From Mesorhizobium sp. AR10 (GTDB lineage Bacteria; Pseudomonadota; Alphaproteobacteria; Rhizobiales; Rhizobiaceae): a stretch of DNA of 64,000 nt. The stretch covers positions 3,264,001 through 3,328,000 of the forward strand of contig NZ_CP080524.1 of assembly GCF_024746795.1 (NCBI RefSeq), in the 5' to 3' direction. Each line of letters opens with the position of its first letter. Within the stretch, counting starts at the first letter, position 1. Below are positions 1 through 7,874 of this stretch, one piece after another. The notes below the pieces were generated by a model. The model had not been told where the DNA came from. It was given only the letters and a program-made list of their open reading frames with translations, and searched no databases. The translations under genes were made by a program, and so were the position numbers.

Positions 1-529
1 CGGCAATAGTTCCTGGTTCGGACGCACGGACATCAACTCCTGTTCGGTTGGCATCGAGATCGTCAATCCGGGACATACGCTCGGCTATCCCGGCTTTCCC
101 CGACGACAGATCGATGCGGTGACCGCTTTGTGCTCGGGGATCATCAGGCGTCATTCCATTCCGGCCCAACGGGTGCTTGCCCATTCCGACGTGGCTCCGG
201 GCCGCAAGATCGATCCAGGCGAGAAATTCCCGTGGAAGACCCTTTTTGCTGCCGGTGTCGGTCATCTCGTCATGGCAGCGCCGATCAGGCGTAGCGCTGT
301 GCTGAAGGTCGGCGATGCGGGTACCGAAGTCGAGGCGCTGCAGTCGATGCTGGCGCTCTACGGTTATGACGTGGAGATATCAGGCGCTTTCGACCGGCAG
401 ACCGAAATCGTGGTCGAGGCGTTTCAACGCCATTTCCGGCCGCGCCTGGTCGACGGCGTGGCCGACGGATCGACAATCCGGACGCTGCAAAGGCTGCTGG
501 CTTCCGTCAGGACAGCTTTGTCCAAATAG
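1..529 (+). CDS. N-acetylmuramoyl-L-alanine amidase, 3' part (Amidase_2 plus peptidoglycan-binding domain)
   Basis: The gene starts before the window; the open frame runs from base 2 to the stop at 527-529. The visible protein begins GNSSWFGRTDINSCSVGIEI, the core of an Amidase_2 (AmpD/AmiD-like) zinc amidase, which cleaves the amide bond between muramic acid and the stem peptide. The segment LAHSDVAPGRKIDPGEKFPW holds the conserved His and Asp-Pro-Gly part of the catalytic site. A C-terminal peptidoglycan_binding_1 domain follows (VGDAGTEVEALQSMLALYGY), about 60 residues. The AmiD-type layout (amidase then binding domain) suggests a cell wall recycling or remodelling role, but the N-terminus, which would show export or not, is outside the window. 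It lies upstream of another murein hydrolase on the same strand. Confidence 0.85.
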   Translation, partial: GNSSWFGRTDINSCSVGIEIVNPGHTLGYPGFPRRQIDAVTALCSGIIRRHSIPAQRVLAHSDVAPGRKIDPGEKFPWKTLFAAGVGHLVMAAPIRRSAVLKVGDAGTEVEALQSMLALYGYDVEISGAFDRQTEIVVEAFQRHFRPRLVDGVADGSTIRTLQRLLASVRTALSK

Positions 530-714
530 TCTTTTCCAGGTCGTCAAATTACAATCTGTCACTCAAAGTGACTTGCCGCGCCTTCTTTGATGCCAATTCG
601 ACCGTCAAAGGCAGTCCGTGCAAGTTATCGGACCTCCATCCTCCCAGATGTCCCGATATTGATTAGGCGTTGCTGCGTGAAGATCTTCACGCGGTTCAGA
701 CAGAACAGGATCAC

Positions 715-1440
715 ATGCAGAAATTGACCGTTGTAACGGCAGCTGTTGCTGCCGGCGTAATGACTTTTGCCATCGGCGCGGCGAATAGCGCGCCGTTAAG
801 CCAGAGGGCAGACCAGGGTTTCATCGTCGCACCCGCCAAAGCCGCCATGCCGAAAGCGGCCCATGGTGCAAAGGCGAATGGTGCAAAGGTAAAGAGAACC
901 GCCACCGCAAAAGCGGAAAAGGCAGCTGCCGTAAAAAAGAAGAAGCCGACTTCAAGGCATACCAAACGCAACAGGAAAACCGTCGATCTGACGACAACGG
1001 CGTCGATCGGTCCGAAGAACGCAGCGATATCGATATCGCAGGCAGCCAGCGGCAGCGGGCAGTATTCTGCGATCGTCGCGCGTTATGCCGCAATGTACGG
1101 GGTGCCGGTCTCGCTCGCCAACGCCGTCATCAAGATCGAAAGCAACTATCAGCCGAATGAGGTCGGCGGCGCCGGCGAGATCGGCCTGATGCAGATCAAG
1201 CCGGCGACAGCGCGGATGATGGGCTACAGCGGCTCGGTCAAGGGCTTGTTCAATCCCGACACCAACATCAGATATGGCATGAAATACCTTGCCATGGCGC
1301 GGGACCTCGGTGGCGGCACGACCTGTGGCACAATCCTGAAATACAATGCCGGCCACGCCGCCAAGCGGATGAACCCGGTGTCCGCCGCCTATTGCGGCAA
1401 GGTCAAGGTGCAGATGGCCGCGCTTGGATCGCCGGCATAA
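715..1440 (+). CDS. Secreted lytic transglycosylase (SLT domain)
   Basis: A protein of 241 residues. I chose the ATG at 715 rather than the TTG 45 bases upstream, because it is preceded by AGGA at 707-710 and gives a clean signal peptide (MQKLTVVTAAVAAGVMTFAI, cleaved near ANSAP). Residues of about 30-100 are Lys/Ala-rich and low complexity. The C-terminal half is a lysozyme-like SLT domain: catalytic Glu in NAVIKIESNYQPNEVG, then GEIGLMQIKPATARMMGY, NIRYGMKYLAMA and the closing LKYNAGHAA. Such enzymes cleave the glycan strand and form 1,6-anhydro-muropeptides in the periplasm. It is short and single-domain, so I give no specific mlt or slt name. The family call is secure; the cellular role is inferred. 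Confidence 0.88.
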   Translation: MQKLTVVTAAVAAGVMTFAIGAANSAPLSQRADQGFIVAPAKAAMPKAAHGAKANGAKVKRTATAKAEKAAAVKKKKPTSRHTKRNRKTVDLTTTASIGPKNAAISISQAASGSGQYSAIVARYAAMYGVPVSLANAVIKIESNYQPNEVGGAGEIGLMQIKPATARMMGYSGSVKGLFNPDTNIRYGMKYLAMARDLGGGTTCGTILKYNAGHAAKRMNPVSAAYCGKVKVQMAALGSPA

Positions 1441-1488
1441 CCCTGTTTTTTTGTTTGCGTTTTCAGGCGTGAACCCCTTTATACGCCT

Positions 1489-1912
1489 TGCCAGCTGGCC
1501 GGGCGGCCGCACCCGCGAAGCCGAAAGGCTGCGGGTGAGGAAAGTCCGGGCTCCATGGAGACACGGTGCCGGTTAATGGCCGGCGGGGGCGACCCCAGGG
1601 AAAGTGCCACAGAAAGCAAACCGCCACGGCATCCGGCGTCCGCAAGGCCGCCGGGATCCGAGGCAAGGGTGAAAGGGTGGGGTAAGAGCCCACCGCGCGA
1701 CTGGCGACAGGAGCGGCACGGTAAACCCCACCGGGAGCAAGACCGAATAGGGACGGTGCGAGGGGAAACCTTCGAGGGCTGTTTCCGGCTCACCGTCCGG
1801 GTAGGTTGCGTGAGGTCGCATGGCAACATGCGCCCAAGATGAATGGCCGCCACGTTCTCGCGCCGCAAGGGGCGAGGGCCATACAGAACCCGGCTTACAG
1901 GCCAGCTGGCAA
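1489..1912 (+). ncRNA. rnpB: RNase P RNA (M1 RNA), bacterial type A
   Basis: About 420 bases with the universal RNase P signatures in order: the P1 5' arm GCCAGCTGGC (from 1490), GAGGAAAGTCCGGGCTCC (from about 1538), the internal AGAGCCCACCGCG (about 1686), the ACCGAATAG segment, and the 3' end CCCGGCTTACAGGCCAGC leading into the second P1 arm GCCAGCTGGC at 1901-1910. The two P1 arms pair perfectly. The RNA is the catalytic part of RNase P, which trims tRNA 5' leaders. The exact ends are estimated from P1. Open reading frames across this segment on either strand are accidental. Confidence 0.96.
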
Positions 1913-1927
1913 TTTTCTTCCCCGATG

Positions 1928-1972
1928 ACATGCTGAAATCTCTCGATATCAGCATGTTGCGCCTTCGGGCGC
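1928..1972 (+). terminator. Hairpins downstream of rnpB
   Basis: A 9-bp inverted repeat (ACATGCTGA at 1928-1936 with TCAGCATGT at 1949-1957) is followed at once by the small stem-loop GCGCC-TTCG-GGCGC near 1959-1972. It sits 15-60 bases after the end of rnpB and before the toxin-antitoxin genes, so it probably ends rnpB transcription or protects its 3' end. There is no T-run, so the terminator call is tentative. Confidence 0.4.
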
Positions 1973-2099
1973 GCCTGTCGGGTCAGGAGCCTTCGAAAAT
2001 GAATCAGCTCTGTCGAATGCGCCAAGGAAACTACGGCCGTTCTTGAAGTTGGTGCGATTAAATCGTACCATAGACAAATGGACAGCGTCGGAGCTTATC

Positions 2100-2375
2100 A
2101 TGGGCCATGTCGACAAACGCAGCATCACGCTTTCGCCGGAACTGGCGGCAGCGGTCGACGGTGTGGTGGCAGCCGGCGAATACGCATCTGTCAGTGAAGT
2201 GATCCGCGATGCGCTCAGGCAGTGGAAGGACCGGCGCGACCTGCTGGGCTATACGGTCGAGGAGTTGCGCAAACTGGTGCAAGAGGGGATTGAGAGCGGG
2301 CCAGGACGGTTTGCCTCGATCGATGACATCAAGGCTGAGGCCCGCAGGCGCTTGAAATCCAACAACGCAGCATGA
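2100..2375 (+). CDS. parD: ParD-type antitoxin (ribbon-helix-helix)
   Basis: A protein of 91 residues from the ATG at 2100, with GGAG just upstream at about 2090. An upstream TTG in frame is rejected because it lacks a good ribosome site. The N-terminal KRSITLSPELAAAVDGVVAA is a ribbon-helix-helix DNA-binding fold, followed by GEYASVSEVIRDALRQWKDR, the classic ParD/CC2985 signature. The C-terminal tail (residues about 55-91) should wrap the toxin. ParD antitoxins bind and neutralise ParE and repress their own operon. The stop overlaps the start of the toxin gene by four bases (ATGA), showing translational coupling. Confidence 0.9.
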   Translation: MGHVDKRSITLSPELAAAVDGVVAAGEYASVSEVIRDALRQWKDRRDLLGYTVEELRKLVQEGIESGPGRFASIDDIKAEARRRLKSNNAA

Positions 2376-2673
2376 ATCTGCTGCCGATCATCCGATCCCC
2401 GCAAGCAGAAGACGATTTGATCGCGATCTGGCTGCATGTCGCGCAGGACAATGAGGCTGCAGCGGATCGTCTGATCGATAGGATCGACAATCGCTGCCAA
2501 CAACTCGCAACTTTTCCTTTCTCCGGCGCACCCCGCGACGAAATCATGCCCGGTGTCCGCCATCTGGTCGTCGGCGAATATCTCACCCTCTATCGTGTCG
2601 GCGAAGATGCGATCGAATCATTCGCGTGCTGCATGGCCGGCGCAAGATCGAAGCCGACGACGTGAATTCCTGA
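2372..2673 (+). pseudogene. parE: ParE-type toxin with one-base frameshift near the C-terminus
   Basis: The reading frame from ATG 2372 gives 97 residues ending at 2665. Residues 1-81 fit the RelE/ParE toxin fold well (SPQAEDDLIAIWLHVAQDNE, FPFSGAPRDEIMPGVRHLVV, GEYLTLYRVGEDAIE). The last 16 residues (SFACCMAGARSKPTT) do not fit. Shifting to the frame that starts at base 2617 restores the family ending IIRVLHGRRKIEADDVNS with a stop at 2671-2673. The simplest reading is loss of one A in GAAATC at about 2616. ParE toxins poison DNA gyrase and the C-terminal strand matters for activity, so this toxin is probably inactive unless the base is a sequencing error. It is coupled to the antitoxin by an ATGA overlap. 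Confidence 0.8.
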
Positions 2674-2681
2674 TCGATCCG

Positions 2682-3797
2682 TTAGGTGCTTATGCCGTCG
2701 AGCGACGCTTCGATCGCCTGCCAAAGCTCTTCCACTGGCTCGCAACCGATCGACAGGCGAACGAAGCCGGGCGCAACCGCATCTCCTCTTTTCGAGCGCC
2801 GTTCGGCCGAGGTATGGACGCCGCCGAAGGACGTCGCGGCTTGCATCAACGCGCAGCTGTTGATGAAATCCTCGGCCTTGTCCTCAGAGGCGAGCTCGAA
2901 GGAGATGAGAAAGCCGAAGCGCTCCATCTGCGCGCGGGCGAGATTGTGCGATGGGTCGCTCTCCAGACCGGGAAAGCGCAAGCCGTTGACCGCGCGATGG
3001 TCTTTCAGCCGCCGCGCAATCACCTCCGCCGAGGAGCACATGCGGTCGAAACGCACGTCCAGTGTCTCGAGGCCACGATGCACCAGCCACGCCTCGAACG
3101 GCCCGGGAATGGCGCCTGACGTCTCGCGCCAGTCGGTCACGGCAGTGATGATGTCCGCATTGCGGCTGGCGACATGGCCGAACAACACATCGGAATGGCC
3201 GTTGGGCGCCTTGGTGTCGGCGGCAATGACGATATCGGCGCCGAGATCGAGCGGGCGCTGGCCGAACGGTGTCATTGTCGTGTTGTCGACGACAAGGATC
3301 GCGCCTGCGCCGTGAGCGGCTTCGGCCACTGCCGCGATGTCGCAGATGTCCAATCCCGGATTGGCGGGGGTTTCGACGAAGGCCAGGCGATAGCCCTCGA
3401 AGCCGCCGTCGAGGAAGCTCGATGTCGGCCGGACATCGTAGCCGACACCGAACGGCTTGAGGAAGCGCTCCGCCAGCGCCCTTGTGGTGTGGTAACCGTC
3501 GGAAGGCAGCAGGATACGATCGCCGGCCTTGAGCAATCCAAAAAACACTGCCGAGATCGCGGCCATCCCGGAGGGGAAGGCGACGCAGGGTGCGTCTTCC
3601 AGATGCGCCAGCATGTGTTCGACCGCGTCCCAGGTCGGATTGCTGAAGCGGCCGTATTGATCAAAGCCGGTAGCGTCGCCAGGCGCGTGAAAAATCGCCG
3701 CCATGGTTAGGGGCAACGGAATTGGATCGCCCTTGGCAAGTCTGTCGCGACGCAGATGGGGAAGTGCTGCGGCGCGTGACGTTGCTGTTTCGGACAT
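2682..3797 (-). CDS. Cys/Met metabolism PLP-dependent lyase (cystathionine gamma-lyase family)
   Basis: A protein of 371 residues starting at ATG 3797 (MSETATSRAAALPHLRRDRL), with GAGG about 10 bases upstream; a longer start at 3866 adds a tail that does not look like family sequence. It is a fold-type I PLP enzyme of the Cys_Met_Meta_PP family: FSNPTWDAVEHMLAHLED, AFPSGMAAISAVFFGLL, the cofactor aspartate region LVVDNTTMTPFGQRPLDLGA and the Schiff-base lysine in AADTKAPNGHSD. Members split or form cystathionine and related thioethers in sulfur amino acid metabolism. Sequence alone does not separate gamma-lyase, beta-lyase and gamma-synthase activities here. It stands alone, transcribed away from the dcw promoter region. 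Confidence 0.85.
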   Translation of the reverse strand: MSETATSRAAALPHLRRDRLAKGDPIPLPLTMAAIFHAPGDATGFDQYGRFSNPTWDAVEHMLAHLEDAPCVAFPSGMAAISAVFFGLLKAGDRILLPSDGYHTTRALAERFLKPFGVGYDVRPTSSFLDGGFEGYRLAFVETPANPGLDICDIAAVAEAAHGAGAILVVDNTTMTPFGQRPLDLGADIVIAADTKAPNGHSDVLFGHVASRNADIITAVTDWRETSGAIPGPFEAWLVHRGLETLDVRFDRMCSSAEVIARRLKDHRAVNGLRFPGLESDPSHNLARAQMERFGFLISFELASEDKAEDFINSCALMQAATSFGGVHTSAERRSKRGDAVAPGFVRLSIGCEPVEELWQAIEASLDGIST

Positions 3798-4206
3798 CGA
3801 TTTCAAACCTCGTTTCTGGTCGGGAAAATACGGGCCGACGCTATGCCGGGCGGCGATCCGCAGCAAGCGGCGTCCGGTTGGGCCACACGGGCTCTAAACG
3901 CTTCGTTAGGCTTAATGGAGGATAAAGACGGGAGTGCCGTCAAAGCTGCTCTCACCGGTTGTGGCGCGTGCGTTTGTGAAGCCTGTTCCCGTTGACGCCC
4001 ATAGTGCCCCATGATATCCCATTCCGATACCAAAGCCTTCGTTCCGCGTCAGGGTGAAGCGTACGCCAATCGGGCAGCCGCGGCGGCTGTACGTTTGCGG
4101 GGTTTCGCCTCTGCGAATGAAGCGAGTTTTCGGCAGGGGCCGCGCTGCGGCGGCGCGGGCGACAAGATGGAAAGGGGTGCGGCGGCGGAAGCGGCTGTAA
4201 CGCGTA
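3798..4206. promoter_or_regulatory. Intergenic control region between the PLP lyase and mraZ, with putative MraZ boxes
   Basis: This gene-free stretch holds three copies of CCCAT at 3998, 4008 and 4018, that is ATGGG on the minus strand with a 10-bp period. MraZ in E. coli is known to bind TGGGN direct repeats separated by five bases, the same 10-bp period, so these are good candidate MraZ boxes. A possible sigma-70 -35 box TTGACG (3992-3997) overlaps the first repeat, with weak -10 candidates around 4014-4020, so binding would block the promoter. The mraZ start is about 185 bases downstream, leaving a long leader in which I see nothing specific. The divergent lyase promoter should lie near 3800-3900. 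Confidence 0.6.
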
Positions 4207-4665
4207 ATGGACCGGTTTCTGTCAAACGCAGTGAACAGGATCGATGCGAAGGGGCGGGTCTCCGTTCCGGCGCATTTCCGCGCGGTTGTGCAGAAACGCG
4301 GCTATTCGGAACTCTATGCGCTGCGCTGCCTGGATGTCCCGGCGATGGATGTCGGCGGGCTGGACCTGCTCGACCGCTACGAGCAACGCATCGCACTGGA
4401 AGATCCCTTTTTGCAGACGGCGGACGACATGTCGTTCTTCTGTCATGGCGACGGAACCTTCCTGAAGCTCGATCAGGACGGTCGCGTCACGATGAGCGAT
4501 TTCATCCGCGAGCACACCGGCATTTCAGCGGAAGTGGCTTTTGTCGGCCGCGGCAATTTCTTTCAGATCTGGGAACCGCGACAGCTTGCCGCTTATGGAG
4601 CGCAAGCACGCGCCCGGCTTTTGCAACTTCGGCAGGGGACGAAGCCTGGGGAGCGGCCGGAATGA
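4207..4665 (+). CDS. mraZ: Division/cell wall cluster transcriptional repressor MraZ
   Basis: A protein of 152 residues, the usual MraZ length. It has two tandem SpoVT/AbrB-like MraZ domains, each with the DxxxR signature: [15 protein letters not shown] near residue 12 and [17 protein letters not shown] near residue 90. MraZ forms a ring-shaped oligomer that binds TGGG repeats ahead of its own gene and represses the dcw operon. Repeats of that type are present about 185 bases upstream. This is the first gene of the dcw cluster; its stop overlaps the start of rsmH (AATGATG), so the two are translationally coupled. Confidence 0.97.
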   Translation: MDRFLSNAVNRIDAKGRVSVPAHFRAVVQKRGYSELYALRCLDVPAMDVGGLDLLDRYEQRIALEDPFLQTADDMSFFCHGDGTFLKLDQDGRVTMSDFIREHTGISAEVAFVGRGNFFQIWEPRQLAAYGAQARARLLQLRQGTKPGERPE

Positions 4666-5678
4666 TGGCGGGTCACGGCGATGATCTTCACGCCGCTGGC
4701 GGACCGGCCCGTCACATTCCGGTCCTCCTTGCAGAAGTGCTGGAGGCGCTTTCACCAAAAACCGGTGACGTGATCATCGACGGCACGTTCGGCGCCGGCG
4801 GCTACACCAAAGCCATCCTGGCAATCGGCGCTTCGGTCGTGGCCATCGACCGTGATCCCGACGCCATCGCGGCTGGACGATTCCTCGAGCAGCAATCGGG
4901 CGGCAGGCTGAAGCTTGTCCAAGCGCCGTTCTCGACGCTGGACGAGCATGTCGAGAGCGCCGACGGGGTGGTGCTCGATATCGGCGTCTCCTCGATGCAG
5001 ATCGACCAAGCGGAGCGTGGGTTCTCGTTTCGCACCGACGGGCCTCTCGACATGCGCATGGCGCAGGCCGGCCTCAGTGCCGCCGATGTCGTCAACGGCT
5101 TCAAAATGGGCGACCTTGCCCGCATCTTCGGCTTCCTGGGTGAAGAGCGCCATGCCGGCCGTATCGCCCGCATGATCGAGAGCCGCCGCGAGAAACATCC
5201 GTTCGAGCGCACGCTCGACCTCGCCGATGCCATCGAGACGCATATCGGCCGTGCGCCCAAGGGCAAGATCCATCCGGCAACCCGCGTCTTCCAGGCGCTG
5301 CGCATTTTCGTCAACGATGAATTGGGCGAACTCGCCAAAGCGCTGTTTGCGGCCGAGCGCGCGCTGAAGCCGGGCGGGCGGCTTGCCGTGGTAACATTCC
5401 ATTCGCTGGAAGACCGCATCGTCAAGCGCTTCATCGCCGATCGCGCCGATGCCGCGACCGGCTCGCGGCACATGCCCGAAGCGCAGGCGCGTATGGCGAC
5501 CTTCAGCAAGGCTGGCAGCGGCGTGACGCCTGATGACGCCGAGATTTCAGCCAATCCGCGGGCGCGCTCGGCAAGACTGCGCGCTGCGATCCGCACCGAG
5601 GCGCCGGCGCGCACCAGTGATTTTTCGATTTTCGGCCTTCCAAAGCTTCCCGGCATCGATCGGCCGCGAGAGAGGTGA
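4662..5678 (+). CDS. rsmH: 16S rRNA (cytosine(1402)-N4)-methyltransferase
   Basis: A protein of 338 residues (also known as MraW). The start is ATG 4662 or the adjacent ATG 4665, both overlapping the mraZ stop; a longer open frame upstream runs through mraZ in another frame and is not real. The SAM-binding motif is [17 protein letters not shown] near residue 37, followed by [14 protein letters not shown] and [21 protein letters not shown]. The family stretch GPLDMRMAQ and the closing [15 protein letters not shown] are intact. It methylates C1402 in the ribosomal P site. The gene ends just ahead of ftsL, whose ribosome site lies over the rsmH stop. Confidence 0.97.
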   Translation: MMAGHGDDLHAAGGPARHIPVLLAEVLEALSPKTGDVIIDGTFGAGGYTKAILAIGASVVAIDRDPDAIAAGRFLEQQSGGRLKLVQAPFSTLDEHVESADGVVLDIGVSSMQIDQAERGFSFRTDGPLDMRMAQAGLSAADVVNGFKMGDLARIFGFLGEERHAGRIARMIESRREKHPFERTLDLADAIETHIGRAPKGKIHPATRVFQALRIFVNDELGELAKALFAAERALKPGGRLAVVTFHSLEDRIVKRFIADRADAATGSRHMPEAQARMATFSKAGSGVTPDDAEISANPRARSARLRAAIRTEAPARTSDFSIFGLPKLPGIDRPRER

Positions 5679-5682
5679 GCAC

Positions 5683-6078
5683 GTGTTTCGTACCAGCGAC
5701 ATAGTCCTGATCGCCGTCATGGTTTCGGCTGCGGCCCTGACCTACAAGACCAAGCGCGAGGCCGAGGAACAAATGGCGGCGGTGCAGAAGATCCAGGCGA
5801 AAATTCGCTACGAGGAGGATACGATCGACCTGCTCAAGGCGGACTGGAGCCTGCTCACCCAGCCGTCGCGCCTGCAAAAGCTCGCTGAAATCTACAAATC
5901 TCAGCTCTCGCTCGAGCCGGTCAACGCACGCCAGATTGTCGGGATCGACGACCTGCCGGCAAAACCGGTCAACATCCAGGACCTGTCGTCGCAGCGGCTG
6001 GGCGGCATGGCTGACAATTCTGGCAAAGGGCCCTTGGGCGGCAAGGACCCCGTGGTGACCGGAGGCATCGTCCAATGA
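5683..6078 (+). CDS. ftsL: Cell division protein FtsL
   Basis: A protein of 131 residues read from GTG 5683, chosen because AGAGGTGAG directly precedes it and because it places a single membrane helix at the N-terminus (residues 5-19, DIVLIAVMVSAAALTY), as in all FtsL proteins. The longer ATG frame from 5533 lies inside rsmH. After the helix comes a leucine-zipper-like coiled coil (EAEEQMAAVQKIQAKIRYEE, then DTIDLLKADWSLLTQPSRLQ) and the conserved PSRLQKLAE element. FtsL joins FtsB and FtsQ in the divisome and helps activate FtsWI. Its stop overlaps the ftsI start by four bases. FtsL proteins diverge quickly, so the call rests on topology and position. Confidence 0.92.
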   Translation: MFRTSDIVLIAVMVSAAALTYKTKREAEEQMAAVQKIQAKIRYEEDTIDLLKADWSLLTQPSRLQKLAEIYKSQLSLEPVNARQIVGIDDLPAKPVNIQDLSSQRLGGMADNSGKGPLGGKDPVVTGGIVQ

Positions 6079-7820
6079 TCGCCAAACTTCCAGTAATAAG
6101 CGAACTTCAAATGATCAGCAGATTGCTGAAGCGTCGCGCAAAGCCGGGCGAAGACGGTTCGATCGTGGTCGAAGGCGCGCGCAAGGCGACCGGCGGCAAG
6201 GCCAAGACCCGCATCGTCATGACGATGGCGGTGTTCTTCGGCATCTTTTCCACCATTGCCGGGCGGCTGGTCTATCTCGGCCTCCAGAATCCCGACATGT
6301 CGGGCGGGCCGCAGAGCCGGGTTACAGCGTCGCGGCCCGACATCGTCGACCGCAACGGCGAAGTGCTGGCGACAGACATCAAGACGGCGTCGCTGTTTGC
6401 CGAACCGCGCCGCATAGTCGATGCCGATGAGGCGATCGAAAAACTATCGACGGTGCTGCCCGAGATCGACTACGAGCAGACCTATCACAAGCTGAAGAGC
6501 GGCGCCGGCTTCGTCTGGCTGCAGCGGCAGCTGACGCCCAAGCAGCAGGCCGATATCATGCAGCTCGGCGTTCCAGGCTTTGGTTTCCGCACCGAGAAGC
6601 GCCGGTTCTATCCGGCCGGTGAAACCTCGTCCTACATCGTCGGCCTCACCAACATCGACAACCAGGGCATCTCCGGCATGGAGAAGTACATCGACGAGCA
6701 GGGGTTGAGCGACCTTCAGGCCTCGGGCCTGGCGATCGCCAGGGATTTGAAGCCGGTGCAGCTTTCGATCGATTTGCGTGTCCAGCACATCGTGCGCGAC
6801 GAGATTGCCACCGGCATGGAAAAATATCATGCCATCGCCGCCGGCGCCGTCGTGCTCAACGTCAAGACCGGTGAGGTGGTGGCGATGGCCTCGGTGCCGG
6901 ATTTCGACCCCAACAATCCCTACAATGCACAGGACAAGGACCGGCTGAACCGCATGTCGGCCGGTCTCTACGAAATGGGCTCGACCTTCAAGAGCTTCAC
7001 CACCGCCATGGCGCTCGATTCCGGCAAGGTGACGCTGGAAAGCCGGTTCGACGCTTCGCGCCCGATCAGGATCGGCCACCAGACCATTCACGATTTCCAC
7101 GGCAAGGGTCGCGTGCTGTCGGTGCCGGAGGTGTTCATCTATTCCTCCAACATCGGTTCGGCCAAGGAAGCCGAAGCGGTGGGCATCGACGGTCATCGCG
7201 AATTCCTGCATCGCCTGGGCATCCTCGAGAAGATGCAGACGGAATTGCCGGAGGTTGCCCGCCCGACCGAGCCCAAAGTCTGGAAACAGGTCAATTCGAT
7301 CACCATCGCCTTTGGCCACGGTGTGTCGACGACGCCGCTGCAGACAGCGGTCGGCTGCGCGGCGCTGATGAACGGCGGCTATCTGATGGATCCGACCTTC
7401 CTGCCGCGCACGCAGGAGCAGGCGATGTCGGTGGCCAAGAAGGTGGTCAGCGAGAAGACCGTCGAGGGCATGCGCTACCTCTATGCCCTCAACGCTGAAA
7501 AGGGCTCGGGCAGGAACGCCAGGGTTCCGGGCTACCGCGTCGGCGGCAAGACCGGAACGGCGGAGAAGGTCGTCAACGGCCGCTACTCCAAAGACAAGAA
7601 TTTCAACGCCTTCGTCGCAGCCTTCCCGATGGACGATCCGCAGTACATCGTGCTGACGATCGCCGACGAACCGAAGCCGGAAAAACCCGGAATGGGTGCG
7701 ACGGCTGCCTCGAATGCGGGTGTCATGGCCGCAAACATTATCCGACGTGCGGCTTCAATGCTTGGCGTGAAGCCAGATTTCAGCCATGAAAATGGTGCAA
7801 CGCTGGTTTCCTATCAGTGA
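6075..7820 (+). CDS. ftsI: Septal peptidoglycan transpeptidase (penicillin-binding protein 3)
   Basis: A protein of 581 residues, normal for class B PBPs. Residues about 46-65 (RIVMTMAVFFGIFSTIAGRL) form the single N-terminal membrane anchor. The pedestal domain follows (SRPDIVDRNGEVLATD). The transpeptidase domain has all three active-site motifs: S303-T-F-K306 (nucleophile Ser303), S357-S-N359, and K492-T-G. FtsI crosslinks septal peptidoglycan together with the FtsW glycosyltransferase encoded six genes downstream. The start ATG overlaps the ftsL stop (ATGA). The first 45 residues are basic and cytoplasmic. Confidence 0.97.
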   Translation: MIAKLPVISELQMISRLLKRRAKPGEDGSIVVEGARKATGGKAKTRIVMTMAVFFGIFSTIAGRLVYLGLQNPDMSGGPQSRVTASRPDIVDRNGEVLATDIKTASLFAEPRRIVDADEAIEKLSTVLPEIDYEQTYHKLKSGAGFVWLQRQLTPKQQADIMQLGVPGFGFRTEKRRFYPAGETSSYIVGLTNIDNQGISGMEKYIDEQGLSDLQASGLAIARDLKPVQLSIDLRVQHIVRDEIATGMEKYHAIAAGAVVLNVKTGEVVAMASVPDFDPNNPYNAQDKDRLNRMSAGLYEMGSTFKSFTTAMALDSGKVTLESRFDASRPIRIGHQTIHDFHGKGRVLSVPEVFIYSSNIGSAKEAEAVGIDGHREFLHRLGILEKMQTELPEVARPTEPKVWKQVNSITIAFGHGVSTTPLQTAVGCAALMNGGYLMDPTFLPRTQEQAMSVAKKVVSEKTVEGMRYLYALNAEKGSGRNARVPGYRVGGKTGTAEKVVNGRYSKDKNFNAFVAAFPMDDPQYIVLTIADEPKPEKPGMGATAASNAGVMAANIIRRAASMLGVKPDFSHENGATLVSYQ

Positions 7821-7874
7821 TTCTTAGGGCGCGCCGGCAACTGCGCGCTATTTTGTTACTATGAACGGAACTCG

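Noticed and set aside
1479-2025. Several open frames of 95-158 codons on both strands across 1479-2025
   Set aside because: They lie over the RNase P RNA, whose conserved motifs and pairing P1 arms explain the sequence; no ribosome sites or known protein motifs.
3798-3990. Possible SAM riboswitch ahead of the PLP-dependent sulfur enzyme
   Set aside because: The minus-strand leader was read for SAM-II and SAM/SAH-like cores; the needed conserved blocks are not there.
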